NCBI RefSeq assembly: GCF_018130825.1
Contig: NZ_JAFCJS010000006.1
Span: 533,169-597,168 of the forward strand
Origin: Bradyrhizobium liaoningense
GTDB lineage: Bacteria; Pseudomonadota; Alphaproteobacteria; Rhizobiales; Xanthobacteraceae
Direction of reading: 5' to 3'
DNA length: 64,000 bases
Position 1 is the first letter of the stretch; the number at the start of each line of letters is the position of its first letter. Made by a program: the position numbers and the translations under genes. Positions 7,868 through 19,064 of the stretch are shown here, in pieces. Under the pieces are notes generated by a model that saw nothing but the letters and a program-made list of their open reading frames with translations, was not told where the DNA came from and did no database searches.

Positions 7868-8853
7868 TGCAGCAACTCCAGGATCTGTTCGGCGGCGAGC
7901 GCCGGCGTGAGATGGCCATCGGCGACTTCAGCCTCGATCTTGCGAACCTTGGTGCGGACCGAGGCCTCGCTGCGCAGCCGCGCCAGCATGCGCTGCTCCA
8001 GCATCGACCACATCCATTTCACCTGCTGCTCGCGCCGCCGCGCCGCGAAATCGCCGGAGGCATTCATCGCCTTGCGGTGATCCAGAACTTTCTGCCAGAT
8101 CTTTGCGATGCCGTCGCCGGTCAGCGCCGAATAGGTCTCGACCGGCGGATGCCAGTGTTCGGACCGCGGCGCCAAGATATGCAGCGCGCCGCGATAGTCG
8201 GCGGCGGTGATCTTTGCGCGCTTGAGGTTGTCGCCGTCGGCCTTGTTGATCGCGATCATGTCGGCGAGCTCGACCAGGCCCTTCTTGATGCCCTGCAGCT
8301 CGTCGCCGCCGCCCGGCAGCATCAGGGCGAGGAAGAAGTCGGTCATGTCGCAGACCGCGGTCTCGGACTGGCCGATGCCGACAGTCTCGACCAGCACGAC
8401 GCCGAAGCCGGCGGCCTCGCACAGCAGCATCGCCTCGCGCGTCTTGGCGGCGACGCCGCCGAGCGTGCCCGAGGACGGCGAGGGGCGGATGAAGGCATCG
8501 TCGGAGGCCGCGAGGCGCGCCATCCGGGTCTTGTCGCCGAGGATCGAGCCGCCGCTGCGTGCCGAGGACGGATCCACCGCGAGCACCGCGACCTTGTGGC
8601 CCTGCTCGATCAGATAGGTCCCGAGCGCATCGATGGTGGTGGACTTGCCGACGCCGGGTGAGCCTGTGATGCCGACGCGGAACGCCTTGCCGGTGTCGGG
8701 CAGAAGCTTCTGCACCAGCTCCCGCGCCAGCGCCTGATGGTCGGCGCGACGGCTTTCCACCAGCGTGATGGCCCGGGCGAGGGCCGCGCGATGGCCTGTG
8801 CGGAGGTCGCGGGCGAGGGTCTTGATGTCGAGCGAGGCCTTCTTCTCAGTCAT
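7864..8853 (-). CDS. meaB: Methylmalonyl-CoA mutase-associated GTPase MeaB
   Basis: G-protein chaperone of adenosylcobalamin-dependent methylmalonyl-CoA mutase: it gates cofactor loading and removes damaged cofactor. It has 329 residues, typical for MeaB/ArgK. The Walker A GSPGVGKST is at 64-72, followed by the family motifs VLAVDPSSARSGGSILGDK and RPSPSSGTLGGVA, the switch segment VETVGIGQSE, and NKAD for guanine recognition. Its client enzymes are encoded 4.5 kb away on the same strand (13297-18125), separated by a tricarboxylate-transporter cassette. The gene starts 51 bases after the tctA stop, so it may be read from that promoter. Confidence 0.95.
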   Translation of the reverse strand: MTEKKASLDIKTLARDLRTGHRAALARAITLVESRRADHQALARELVQKLLPDTGKAFRVGITGSPGVGKSTTIDALGTYLIEQGHKVAVLAVDPSSARSGGSILGDKTRMARLAASDDAFIRPSPSSGTLGGVAAKTREAMLLCEAAGFGVVLVETVGIGQSETAVCDMTDFFLALMLPGGGDELQGIKKGLVELADMIAINKADGDNLKRAKITAADYRGALHILAPRSEHWHPPVETYSALTGDGIAKIWQKVLDHRKAMNASGDFAARRREQQVKWMWSMLEQRMLARLRSEASVRTKVRKIEAEVADGHLTPALAAEQILELLQ

Positions 8854-8904
8854 GCCCTGCTTTACAACGCCGAGGGGAGACAGGCGAGGCCCGCCCGCCC
8901 GATA

Positions 8905-10416
8905 TCACCGGGTCGTTGCCGCGACTGTCTGCGCCGGCTTCACCTTCCGCCACACCCACACCATCACCGGCCAGAGCAGCGCGCCGATCGCCATGGCGGC
9001 GAGGATCGCCGCGACGGGGCGCTCGAAGAACGGCAGGATGCTGCCGTCGGACTTGATCAGCGAGGTGACGAAGGCCTGCTCGACCATGGTGCCCATGACG
9101 ATGCCGAGCACCATCGCGGCGACCGGATAGCCGTTGGCTTCCATGACGTAGCCGATCACGCCGAAGGCGGCGACGGTGACCACGCCGAACATGTTGTTGC
9201 CGATCGCGAACGAGCCGACGGCGCAGCACAGCATGATGATCGGCATCACGGTCGAGCGCGGCGCCAGCAGGATGTAGGCCGCGACGCGGATCATGGCGAT
9301 GCCGAGCGGGATCATCAGAATGTTCGCGATGATGAACATCAGATAGATCGCATACATGCTCGACGCCTTCTCGGTGAACAGCGTCGGGCCCGGATTGAGG
9401 CCCTTCATGTAGAGCACGCCGATCGCGATCGCGGCGATGGTGTCGCCGGGGATGCCGAACAGCAGCGAGGGCACCCAGCCGGAGGCGATGCTGGCATTGT
9501 TGCTGGCGCCGGCCTCGACCAGGCCCTCGACATGGCCGGTGCCGAACTTTTCCTTCTCCTTGGAGAAACGCTTGGACATCGCGTAGGAGACCCACGCCGC
9601 CATGTCGGCGCCGGCGCCGGGCAGCACGCCGATGATGATGCCGACGATGTTCCCGCGCGTCATCTGCCAGTGATAGAGCTTCGTCAGCTTCCACTGCCCG
9701 GCCATGATGCTACCGAATTTTCGTCGCGGCAGCGGCGGCGGTTCGGGCGTCAGCATTGCGCGCATCACCTGCGCCACCGCGAACACGCCGACGAGGGCCG
9801 GGATCGGCTCGATGCCGCCGAACAGGTCGGTGATCCCAAAGGTGAAGCGCGGCACGCCGCCGGGGTTCTCGATGCCGATGCAGGAGACCAGCAGGCCGAT
9901 GAACATGCCGGCGATCGCCTTCACCGGCGAGGAGCGCGCCACCAGGGTGGCGCACATCAGGCCGAGCAGCGCCAGCCAGAAATATTCGAAGGTCGAGAAC
10001 GACAGCGCGATCTCGGCGAGCGGCGGCGCCAGGATCATCAGCGACAGCACGCCGGCGATGCCGCCGACCGCGGAGAACCACACGCCGGCACCGAGCGCGA
10101 GCTCGGCCTGGCCCTTGCGCGTCATGGCATAGGCTTCGTCCGCATAGGCGGCGGAGGCGGGCGTGCCGGGAATGCGCAAGAGCGCGCCGGGGATGTCGCC
10201 GGAGAAGATCGCCATCGAGGATGCCGCCACGATGGTCGCGATCGCCGCGATCGGCGACAGGTAGAAGGTGACGGGGACGAGCAGGGCGGTCGCCATTGTC
10301 GCCGACAGGCCCGGCAGCGAGCCGATGACGAGGCCGTACACGGAGGCCGCAAACATCGCGATGATGACCTCCCAGGTGGAGATCAGCGCGAAGGCGTCAA
10401 GCAGGGTTTTCAGCAT
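8905..10416 (-). CDS. Tripartite tricarboxylate transporter, large permease TctA
   Basis: The 12-helix membrane component of a TTT-family solute importer, 503 residues from ATG at 10414-10416. The family motif GSLPGLSATMATALLVP lies in the N-terminal half and its repeat GIIIGVLPGAGADMAAW in the second half, reflecting the known internal duplication. GIPGDTIAAIAIGVL is another conserved block. A longer open frame upstream overlaps tctB and has no membrane character, so the shorter start is preferred. It lies four bases after the tctB stop. The substrate is a carboxylate in this family but cannot be specified. Confidence 0.93.
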   Translation of the reverse strand: MLKTLLDAFALISTWEVIIAMFAASVYGLVIGSLPGLSATMATALLVPVTFYLSPIAAIATIVAASSMAIFSGDIPGALLRIPGTPASAAYADEAYAMTRKGQAELALGAGVWFSAVGGIAGVLSLMILAPPLAEIALSFSTFEYFWLALLGLMCATLVARSSPVKAIAGMFIGLLVSCIGIENPGGVPRFTFGITDLFGGIEPIPALVGVFAVAQVMRAMLTPEPPPLPRRKFGSIMAGQWKLTKLYHWQMTRGNIVGIIIGVLPGAGADMAAWVSYAMSKRFSKEKEKFGTGHVEGLVEAGASNNASIASGWVPSLLFGIPGDTIAAIAIGVLYMKGLNPGPTLFTEKASSMYAIYLMFIIANILMIPLGIAMIRVAAYILLAPRSTVMPIIMLCCAVGSFAIGNNMFGVVTVAAFGVIGYVMEANGYPVAAMVLGIVMGTMVEQAFVTSLIKSDGSILPFFERPVAAILAAMAIGALLWPVMVWVWRKVKPAQTVAATTR

Positions 10417-10420
10417 GGGA

Positions 10421-10912
10421 TTACCAGGGCGTCGGCAACAGGCCGGCGGGCAGCGGCACGCGCAAGAGCTTGCCGAAGATGAGGTGGATGGCGAAGGGCG
10501 ACAGCGCGGCGAGCGGCAGCGCCAGCTTCCATTTCGCCCCGAGCGCGGTCGAGGTGACATAGACCATGATCGCAGCCGTGATGATGAAGCCGAGCCGGTC
10601 GGCGGCAAAGACGTAGAACAGCAGCAGCGCCGGCGGCAGCAGCGCGCGCAGCCCGTACAGCTTTCCCTGCGGCGGCGGGGCAGCGGCCTGGCCGTCCTCG
10701 AGCGGGACCAGCTCTTCCTCCTCCTCGAAGGAATGCCCGATGCCGAACACGATCGCGGCCCCGCACAGTGCGAGGCCCGTGCCGATCACCAGCGGAAACA
10801 CGTTGGGGCCGACCGGCTGTCCCGGCACCGGCGGCAGGATGTAGCCGCCATAGGCGGCAGCCGCGCCGAGCACGACGAGAAACGATCCCGTGACGGAGTC
10901 GGGAAGACGCAT
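10421..10912 (-). CDS. Tripartite tricarboxylate transporter, small permease TctB
   Basis: The four-helix small membrane subunit of the same TTT importer, 163 residues. The N-terminus (SVTGSFLVVLGAAAAYGG, then PVGPNVFPLVIGTGLALCG) is typical of the TctB family. An acidic cytoplasmic loop EEEEELVPLED and two C-terminal hydrophobic helices follow. It sits between tctC and tctA with almost no gap to tctA. Confidence 0.92.
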   Translation of the reverse strand: MRLPDSVTGSFLVVLGAAAAYGGYILPPVPGQPVGPNVFPLVIGTGLALCGAAIVFGIGHSFEEEEELVPLEDGQAAAPPPQGKLYGLRALLPPALLLFYVFAADRLGFIITAAIMVYVTSTALGAKWKLALPLAALSPFAIHLIFGKLLRVPLPAGLLPTPW

Positions 10913-10938
10913 GGGAGGGGTCCTGTGGGGTTTCTTCT

Positions 10939-10966
10939 CCCTCTCCCCGTTCTTACGGGGAGAGGG
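10939..10966. repeat. Short palindromic repeat (CCCTCTCCCCG stem)
   Basis: A perfect 11-bp stem CCCTCTCCCCG / CGGGGAGAGGG with a six-base loop is followed by GTTGGGGTGAGGGG. A partial inverted echo (CCCCTCACCC) lies just before the tctC stop at about 11020-11029. There is no T-tract. The form is that of the REP-like elements common between genes in rhizobia. It sits between tctC and tctB and could affect their relative expression. Confidence 0.7.
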
Positions 10967-11034
10967 TTGGGGTGAGGGGACTTTCCGCGCTGATGGTGAG
11001 AGTTGAACTCGCGGAGATCCCCCTCACCCGAACA

Positions 11035-12027
11035 TCAAGCCTTGCTCAAACCCGCGGCCTTCATCGCTTCGCCCATCTGGGCGTCGCCCTTGTCCATGAA
11101 GCTGGCAAACTGGCCGGCATCGCCCCACACGGTGCCGAAGCCGCGGTTGCTCATGAAGTCCTTGAACTCGGCGGAGTCGTAGACCTTCTTCAGCGCCGCG
11201 GTGAGCTTGGTTGCGATCTCCGGCGGCAGGTTCTTGGGCGCGCCGATGCCGCGCCAGGCGCCGGTCGCGTAGTCGATGCCCATCGCCTCCTTCAGCGTCG
11301 GCACGTCCTTGAAGATCGGGTTGCGCGCCGGCGCCATGATGGCGAGGCTCCTGGCCTTGCCGGCCTCGATGATGGCGCGCGCCTCCGGCACCGAGCAGGT
11401 GGTGAGGTCGAGGCCGCCGGCGGCGAGATCCTGCATCGCCGGGGCCGCGCCGTTCGAGGGCACCCAGGCGACCTGGTTGGCGGGCAGGCCCATCGCCTGC
11501 ATCCAGCCGACCAGCGCCAGGTGCCAGATGCCGCCCTGGCCGGTGCCGGAGGCCTTGAACTTGCCGGGAGGGGCCGCCTTGATCGCCTCGGCGAGCTCCT
11601 TCACCGTCTTGTACGGCGAGGAGGAGGAGACCTGGATGCCAGGCGGATCCTCGTTCATCAGCGCCAGCGGGGTGTAGCTCTTCGGCGTCAGCTCGGTGAG
11701 GCCCTGCCAGTGCATCATCGAGATCTCGACCGTCAGCATGCCGATGGTGTAGCCGTCGGGCTGCGCGGTCGCGATCGCGCTGTGGCCGACCACGCCGGAG
11801 CCACCGGTGCGGTTGACGACGTTGAAGGGCTGGCCGAGGTCTTTTTCCAGCAGAGCTGCGACAATGCGCGCGGTGGCGTCCGTGCCGCCGCCCGCGCCCC
11901 AGGGCACGATCACGGTGACCGGCCGGGCCGGATAGGCCTGCGCCAGTGCCGGCTTGAAGCCGAATGCGGCGGATGCTGCAACCGCAGCGGTCGAAGCCGC
12001 AAAGGTGCGGCGCGAAATCTTGGACAT
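11035..12027 (-). CDS. Tripartite tricarboxylate transporter substrate-binding protein (Bug/TctC)
   Basis: Periplasmic solute receptor that delivers substrate to TctAB; 330 residues. A twin-arginine-type signal (ISRRTFAASTAAV, cleavage near ALA) precedes the mature start YPARPVTVIVPWGAGGGTD, the signature of Bug receptors, whose GAGGGTDA loop contacts the ligand carboxylate. Later blocks include VVNRTGGSGVVGHSAIA and KASGTGQGGIWHLALV. It is the first gene of the tctCBA cassette, whose promoter should lie in 12028-12158. The Tat signal is unusual beside the Sec signal of the other Bug receptor at 44062. Confidence 0.93.
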   Translation of the reverse strand: MSKISRRTFAASTAAVAASAAFGFKPALAQAYPARPVTVIVPWGAGGGTDATARIVAALLEKDLGQPFNVVNRTGGSGVVGHSAIATAQPDGYTIGMLTVEISMMHWQGLTELTPKSYTPLALMNEDPPGIQVSSSSPYKTVKELAEAIKAAPPGKFKASGTGQGGIWHLALVGWMQAMGLPANQVAWVPSNGAAPAMQDLAAGGLDLTTCSVPEARAIIEAGKARSLAIMAPARNPIFKDVPTLKEAMGIDYATGAWRGIGAPKNLPPEIATKLTAALKKVYDSAEFKDFMSNRGFGTVWGDAGQFASFMDKGDAQMGEAMKAAGLSKA

Positions 12028-12158
12028 GAATGCCTCCCAGCGGCGCCCGTAACACCGGGCGCTCTTGTCAATGGCGGCATTCTAGTCGGCTTTGCAGCGC
12101 GGCTGCAAGGTAGCGCTACCACCGCGCTGTGAGCAACGCGGTGCTGCTCAAAACATGA

Positions 12159-12941
12159 TCACTGCGGCTCGTCCGCATCGCCCTTCGGGCGTGCGCCGCC
12201 GAAGACGCGCGCGCCTTCCGCGGTGAGGTAGGGCTTCAGCGTCTCCCACGGCACGAATGCGACATATTCGCCCTCGGCGTAGGGGCCGACCGCGTAAGGC
12301 GGATAGTGGAAGGTGAGCCCGGAGCTCTTGCCCGCCTCGGTCGACGGGGCGAGCGTCACCGCGCCGATCCTAAGCAGGCTCGGCTCCACGCCCTTGAACC
12401 ATTCGTCGGTCGCGGTCTCGCTGGTGTCGCGCTTCTTCTTCTCGATTTTCAGCGACGCGATCACGGCTTTCATCATCGCCTTCATCGTCGGGCCGTTGTC
12501 GGCGGTCTCGGTGAAGAACGGGCGGATCGAGATGCGCTTGTTGGCCGTCCTGTCCCACAGGATCGTATTCACGTCCGAGTTGGGATGGGCGCCGTGGGTG
12601 TCCATGTAGTCGTTGCGCAGGACGCTGACATAGCGGTCGGCGACGACCGAACGGATCGCATATTTGCGCTCGAAATCCCAGCCGCCGCCCTTGAAGAGCT
12701 GCGGATCCTCTTTGCGCGAGGCGGCCGCCTCGGCTGCGTTCTTGTCGAGCCACTTCCTGGCCTCGGTCAGGCAATCCGCCGCCAGCGCCGCATCGGCCTT
12801 GATCCTGTCGTCGAGGAAGACGCGCGCTTCGATGCTCTTGGTCTTGATGACGGCGTCGGGTTTCGGGTCGGCTGCGAAAGCCGTTGTTGCGCACGTTGCG
12901 ATAAGCGCCATCGCAACGCTCAGGCTGATGATGAATTTCAA
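12159..12941 (-). CDS. Exported DUF3298/RsiV-like protein
   Basis: A predicted periplasmic protein of about 260 residues, function unknown. The chosen start is TTG at 12939-12941 because AGGA lies nine bases upstream and the first residues then form a clean signal peptide (KFIISLSVAMALIATCATTAFA). Longer starts would run into the preceding gene. The mature part has a DUF4163/DUF3298-type arrangement: SVVADRYVSVLRNDYMDTHG is the recognisable 'sustained beta-sheet plus THGAHPN' region, followed by ILWDRTANKRISIRPFF and the C-terminal TFHYPPYAVGPYAEGEY. Related domains occur in RsiV-like anti-sigma factors and deacetylases. It is probably the last gene of the mutA-mutB operon. Confidence 0.75.
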   Translation of the reverse strand: MKFIISLSVAMALIATCATTAFAADPKPDAVIKTKSIEARVFLDDRIKADAALAADCLTEARKWLDKNAAEAAASRKEDPQLFKGGGWDFERKYAIRSVVADRYVSVLRNDYMDTHGAHPNSDVNTILWDRTANKRISIRPFFTETADNGPTMKAMMKAVIASLKIEKKKRDTSETATDEWFKGVEPSLLRIGAVTLAPSTEAGKSSGLTFHYPPYAVGPYAEGEYVAFVPWETLKPYLTAEGARVFGGARPKGDADEPQ

Positions 12942-12963
12942 GGGAAGTGTTCCTGCGTGGGCG

Positions 12964-13260
12964 TCAGAATATTTCGAAAATGTCGCCCGCAATGCGCTCC
13001 ACAAAGCGAGGTGAAATGGAGTGCCGGACGGTCGCCTGCGTCTGCAAGCCAGTCGCATCCTCGATGATCTGCTCGACATCGATCAAATTGAGCAGCGAGA
13101 AGGATGTCTCCGGTTCGACCTCGACAAGGACGTCGATGTCATCGTCCGGGCGGTAATCCTCATTGGCGCGTAAACCCAATACGGCAAGCTTCGACACGCC
13201 CTTGCCCTTGATGGCATCTGCGTTCTTGCGTATCGCAGCGACGATCTCGTCACGTGTCAT
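12964..13260 (-). CDS. Degenerate MNT-type nucleotidyltransferase domain protein
   Basis: A small protein of 98 residues (110 if it starts at ATG 13294-13296, immediately after the mutase stop). It follows the minimal nucleotidyltransferase pattern MTRDEIVAAIRKNADAIKGK...RPDDDIDVLVEVEP...LLNLIDVEQIIEDATG. The metal-binding D-x-D (DID) is kept, but the nucleotide-gripping GSxARG motif is altered to GLRANED. MNT proteins normally pair with HEPN toxins as antitoxins that modify the partner; no HEPN gene is adjacent. With the GS motif lost, enzymatic activity is doubtful. Confidence 0.7.
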   Translation of the reverse strand: MTRDEIVAAIRKNADAIKGKGVSKLAVLGLRANEDYRPDDDIDVLVEVEPETSFSLLNLIDVEQIIEDATGLQTQATVRHSISPRFVERIAGDIFEIF

Positions 13261-13296
13261 GATACAATCTGGCCGGTTACGCGGCCAGTCTAGCAT

Positions 13297-15453
<2,157 letters not shown>

Positions 15454-15464
15454 TCCTTGAGTCC

Positions 15465-15800
15465 CTAAACCTGTCTTTGCTTGTCCGACGGCGAACCAGC
15501 TGTCTTCAATTTTACAATCCGGGCTTCACACTCTGCAAGGCGTTGAAGTACTTGAGGCTCTCCTGCGGGCCGGCCGGCAAATGTCGGTGCAATAAGAGCT
15601 CCAACTAGATCCGAGAGGGTAAACTCAAAGCCGAATATCGACCATGGCTTTGCATCGTCCTTGCTCTCTGAGTAAGCCGGCACGCGATGGTAGGCTACCA
15701 CGGCAAGCAACCGATCGCGTTCGGCCTCGAGAGTGGCAAGCTCTTCCTGCGCATCCACGATCGCACGTGCTCCTCGCGCCTCATCATTTCGCTCAATCAT
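15465..15800 (-). CDS. Small coiled-coil protein inserted in the mutase operon
   Basis: Unrecognised family. It has 111 residues from ATG at 15798-15800, which overlaps the GFA stop by eight bases; this coupling and the tight fit to the mutase start (11 bases downstream of its stop) support a real gene. Residues about 14-32 (VDAQEELATLEAERDRLLAV) and 84-97 (VLQRLAECEARIVKLK) are predicted amphipathic helices. Between them FTLSDLVGALIAPTFAGRP is mildly hydrophobic but too short for a confident membrane span. No function is proposed. Confidence 0.6.
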   Translation of the reverse strand: MIERNDEARGARAIVDAQEELATLEAERDRLLAVVAYHRVPAYSESKDDAKPWSIFGFEFTLSDLVGALIAPTFAGRPAGEPQVLQRLAECEARIVKLKTAGSPSDKQRQV

Positions 15801-16257
15801 GATCCGGATGCTGACGGCTGACGATGGTCGCCATCTTCTCCGGGCCGTAATTCTGTTGTGTGGTCTGGCTCGGCAGGTTGGCGATGCCCACCACCCAGCC
15901 GAGCCGGGATTCGGTGCCATATTGCCGTGTCGGCACCACGTGGTCCGGCCGGTCGAAGGCGCCGGTCATGATCTCGATGCGCGGGCCATCGATGCGGCGG
16001 AAGCTCAGGGGCGTGCCGCAGGCGGCGCAGAAATCGCGCATTGCGATCGACGAGGATTGGAACGCCGATGGCGTACCCTTGGTCCAGGCAAAGTCGGTCT
16101 TCTCGATATCGGCGAAGGAGGCGAACGGCGCGCCGCTGGCCTTCTGGCACATCCGGCAGTGGCAGATCGAAATCTTGTTCGGCGTCGCCGTCAGCGCAAA
16201 GCGCACCGCGCCGCATTGGCAGCCACCGGTGAGAACGGGTTTGCTGGTCTCGGTCAT
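15793..16257 (-). CDS. GFA (CENP-V/Gfa) family zinc protein
   Basis: A small zinc-binding protein of the glutathione-dependent formaldehyde-activating family, 154 residues. Zinc ligands are visible as GGCQCGAVRF, ICHCRMCQKASG and FCAACGTPLSF, the normal three cysteine clusters. Most family members have not been shown to act on formaldehyde, so the biochemical role is open. The ATG overlaps the stop of the mutase small subunit by four bases, and the next small gene overlaps its own stop by eight, so it is firmly embedded in the mutase operon. Confidence 0.88.
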   Translation of the reverse strand: MTETSKPVLTGGCQCGAVRFALTATPNKISICHCRMCQKASGAPFASFADIEKTDFAWTKGTPSAFQSSSIAMRDFCAACGTPLSFRRIDGPRIEIMTGAFDRPDHVVPTRQYGTESRLGWVVGIANLPSQTTQQNYGPEKMATIVSRQHPDHD

Positions 16258-18125
16258 GCCATTTCCATCCGTCGATAGGCGTCTTGCAGCGTGGCAAGCG
16301 CATCGCCCCCGGCGAAGACAAAACCCGTGACGCCGGCGGCCCGTAGCGCCGCCTCGGCCTCAGCCGGGCGGGCTGCCAGATAGATATGTCGCCCGCCGGC
16401 CGATTGCAGGGCCTTCGCCGCAGCTTCGGCGTGTTCCGCATAGACCTTGTCGCTGGAACAAAGGCAGGCAAGCGCGGCGCCGGATGCCTTGAAGGCGGCG
16501 GCCAGCTTGGCCGGATCGGCAAAACCCTCGCTGTCGACGGCCTGGATGCCGCCGGCCTCGAAGAAGCTCTTCGCAAAGGTCGCGCGCGCGGTGAAATCGG
16601 CGGGCGTGCCGAGATTGGCCAAAAACACCTTTGGCCGCGCCCCGTGCGCCTTCAGCGTTGCATCGGACTTGTCGCGTAGCGCCTCGAACGGCTCTGCCAG
16701 CCGGATCGGCGGCAGCGCCTCGAACTTGTATTTCTGCTCGCCGTACGGCGCGAGCGTAACAGACGTTGCCTTCAGCACCGCCGTCTCGCTCTCCTGCAGG
16801 TTCGGAAACTCGCTGGCGCCGGTCAGAATGTCGCGGCGCTTGGCGATGTTGGCATCGCGCGCCTTGCGCGCGGCTGCGACCTTGCCCTGGAACAGGCCCT
16901 GCTGGAGCGCGGCAAAGGCGCCGCCGGCTTTTTCGCTCTCCTGGAACAGCGCCCAGGCCGCTTCGCACAGCTGCGCCGTCAGCGTCTCGATGCCGCCGGC
17001 GCCGGCCGCGGGATCGCTGACCTTGGCGAGATTGCTCTCCTCCAGCAGCAGGAGCTGCGTGTTGCGCGCCACGCGCCGCGCAAACGGATCGGGCAGGCCG
17101 AGTGCCAGCGTGTGCGGCAGCACGGTGATGGCATTGGCGCCGGCGAGTCCCGCCGCGAACGTCGCCATGGTCGCGCGCAGCATGTTCACGTAAGGGTCGC
17201 GCTGCGTCAGCATGCGCCACGCCGTATCGGCGGCAATGAACAGCGGCTTTGGCGCGAGCCCGCAAGCCGTCTCGATGCGCGCCCACAACAGGCGCAGCGC
17301 GCGGAATTTGGCCATGGTCAGGAACTGGTCGGCATCAGCAGAGAGCCGCGCATAGACCATGCCCTGCGCGGCTTCCAGCGGAACGCCTGCGCCTTCGATC
17401 GCGCGCAGATACGCGACGCCGCAGGCGAGCACGAAAGCGAGCTCCTGCACCTCGGAGCCACCGGCATCGTGGACCACGCGTCCGTCGGCGGAGGCAAACG
17501 GTCCCTTGAAGCCGAGCGCGGCGAGACCCTTGATGGCACCGGTGACGGCGGGAACGATCTCCTCCCACGTATAAGGGCTGTGGCCCCACACCGCGCCGGC
17601 CGCGAGCGGATCGAGCCCGAAGCGGATGTTGCAGGCGGCGGGATCGAGACCGTTGCTCTTCACATATTCCGCGACATGGATCGCGGCCATCCGCGATTGC
17701 GGACCGATCTCGAGCTCGATACCGATCCCGGCGTCGAGATGAATGTCCTTCAAGACCTTTGCGACCGCATCGGCCGTAGGTTCCAGGCCGAAACCGCGAG
17801 CGCCGTTGGCGCCGGCGAACACCAACGCGAGCCCCGTCGCGCCGTTCTCCAGATCCTGCAAGGCCTGCGCATTCGCGAGCGCGGCGTCGGGATGGTCGAT
17901 CCGCTGCACGATCTGCCACGGCGCCGCCGCCGGCCGGCCCGCCACGGGCGCAACGCCACTGGCGCGCGGATAGAGCGGATCGATCTTGATTCCGTCATAG
18001 GTCCTGCCGACCAGCTTCTCGAACGGCGCGCCCCTCAGCACGCCGTCGACCAGCTTGCGCCAGTCTTCGACGGTGGCCTTGGGAAAATCCGCCGCCAGCG
18101 GCAGGTCGTCAGTCACGGAGGTCAT
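16254..18125 (-). CDS. mutA: Methylmalonyl-CoA mutase, small (beta) subunit
   Basis: Non-catalytic partner of the heterodimeric mutase; 623 residues. The barrel part is recognisable (RTYDGIKIDPLYPR, ADGRVVHDAGGSEVQELAF, DPYVNMLRATMATFAAGL). The C-terminal cobalamin-like domain reads VFLANLGTPADFTARATFAK where the catalytic subunit has D-x-H-x-x-G; the His is absent, as expected for this subunit. It is the first gene of the leftward operon, so the promoter should lie in 18126-18206. The order mutA, GFA, small gene, mutB is unusual because the subunits are commonly adjacent. Confidence 0.93.
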   Translation of the reverse strand: MTSVTDDLPLAADFPKATVEDWRKLVDGVLRGAPFEKLVGRTYDGIKIDPLYPRASGVAPVAGRPAAAPWQIVQRIDHPDAALANAQALQDLENGATGLALVFAGANGARGFGLEPTADAVAKVLKDIHLDAGIGIELEIGPQSRMAAIHVAEYVKSNGLDPAACNIRFGLDPLAAGAVWGHSPYTWEEIVPAVTGAIKGLAALGFKGPFASADGRVVHDAGGSEVQELAFVLACGVAYLRAIEGAGVPLEAAQGMVYARLSADADQFLTMAKFRALRLLWARIETACGLAPKPLFIAADTAWRMLTQRDPYVNMLRATMATFAAGLAGANAITVLPHTLALGLPDPFARRVARNTQLLLLEESNLAKVSDPAAGAGGIETLTAQLCEAAWALFQESEKAGGAFAALQQGLFQGKVAAARKARDANIAKRRDILTGASEFPNLQESETAVLKATSVTLAPYGEQKYKFEALPPIRLAEPFEALRDKSDATLKAHGARPKVFLANLGTPADFTARATFAKSFFEAGGIQAVDSEGFADPAKLAAAFKASGAALACLCSSDKVYAEHAEAAAKALQSAGGRHIYLAARPAEAEAALRAAGVTGFVFAGGDALATLQDAYRRMEMA

Positions 18126-18206
18126 GCGGCGAGGGGCTCCCGAAAATCTTGTTATTCGCAGGCGAAATTGCCACGGCGGACCGTCCCTGCAAACGGTTGT
18201 TTTTGG

Positions 18207-18698
18207 TTAACCGGTATCCGGAAGCCGCTCAATGCCTTGCGTCGAGACGCTGGCAAGCCCGTCACGCACACGAATGCCCGAGATCACGCGGTCCGGCGCG
18301 ATTTCGGCCAGCGGCACCAGCACGAAGGCGCGCTCGAACAGGCGCGGATGCGGCAGCGTGAGGTCGGGCTTCTGCAAGCTGACATCGTCATAGGCGATCA
18401 TGTCGAGATCGAGCGTGCGCGGGCCCCAGGGCCGCTCCTTGGCTCGCGTGCGGCCGAATTTCTGCTCGACCTTCTGCATCACGAACAGCAGCGCATGCGG
18501 ATCGAGGCTGGTCTCGATCTCGACGCAGGCATTGATGAAGGGGGCCTGGTCCTCGTCGCCCCAGGGCGGCGTCGCATAGTCCGAGGAGCGCGCGATCAGT
18601 GCGGCCTGCGCCATGCCGCAGATGTGCGAGATCGCCTTTTTGAACGTCGCGCGGACATCGCCGACATTGCCACCCAGCGCGATCAGCACGTTTCCCAT
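18207..18698 (-). CDS. folK: 2-amino-4-hydroxy-6-hydroxymethyldihydropteridine diphosphokinase (FolK)
   Basis: Transfers pyrophosphate from ATP to 6-hydroxymethyl-dihydropterin in folate synthesis. It has 163 residues, typical for HPPK. It opens with IALGGNVGDVRATFKKA, has the pterin-site segment ATPPWGDEDQAPFINACVEI, and the signature KERPWGPRTLDLDMIAYDD with the two magnesium-binding Asp residues, then LPHPRLFERAFVLVPLAEI. It lies one base after folB and ends the folP-folB-folK operon, supplying the substrate of FolP from the product of FolB. Confidence 0.96.
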   Translation of the reverse strand: MGNVLIALGGNVGDVRATFKKAISHICGMAQAALIARSSDYATPPWGDEDQAPFINACVEIETSLDPHALLFVMQKVEQKFGRTRAKERPWGPRTLDLDMIAYDDVSLQKPDLTLPHPRLFERAFVLVPLAEIAPDRVISGIRVRDGLASVSTQGIERLPDTG

Positions 18699-18699
18699 A

Positions 18700-19064
18700 T
18701 CAGGGATGCCGCGAGCGCGTCAGCATGATGCCGACATCGTCGAAGATCGCCGCGATCGGCGCGTGCGGCTTGTGCACGGTGATCTTCACCGCACGGATGC
18801 GCGGGAAGTGCGACAGGATGGCGTCGGCGACCGCGCCGGCCGCGCCTTCCAGCAGCTTGTAATTGGTGTTCTTGAACGCCGCCGTCGTGGTCGCCACGAC
18901 TTCGGCGTAGGACACCGTGTCGGCGAGCCGGTCGGTGCGCGAAGGCTCCGACAGGTCGGTGTAGAGTTCGAGGTCGATGACGAAGCGCTGGCCGACTTCG
19001 GTTTCATGATCCATCACACCATGGCGCGCATGGATCGACAGGCCGGTCACGAAGATCGTATCGG

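Noticed and set aside
8737..10482. A 581-codon open frame on the plus strand opposite tctA
   Set aside because: Composition is dominated by Arg, Asp, Gly and His as expected for the complement of a GC-rich gene; no domain or ribosome site, and tctA is convincing on the other strand.
12942..13079. Upstream extension of the DUF3298-like gene into the MNT-like gene
   Set aside because: It would overlap the MNT-like coding region and delay the signal peptide; TTG 12941 has AGGA at suitable distance.
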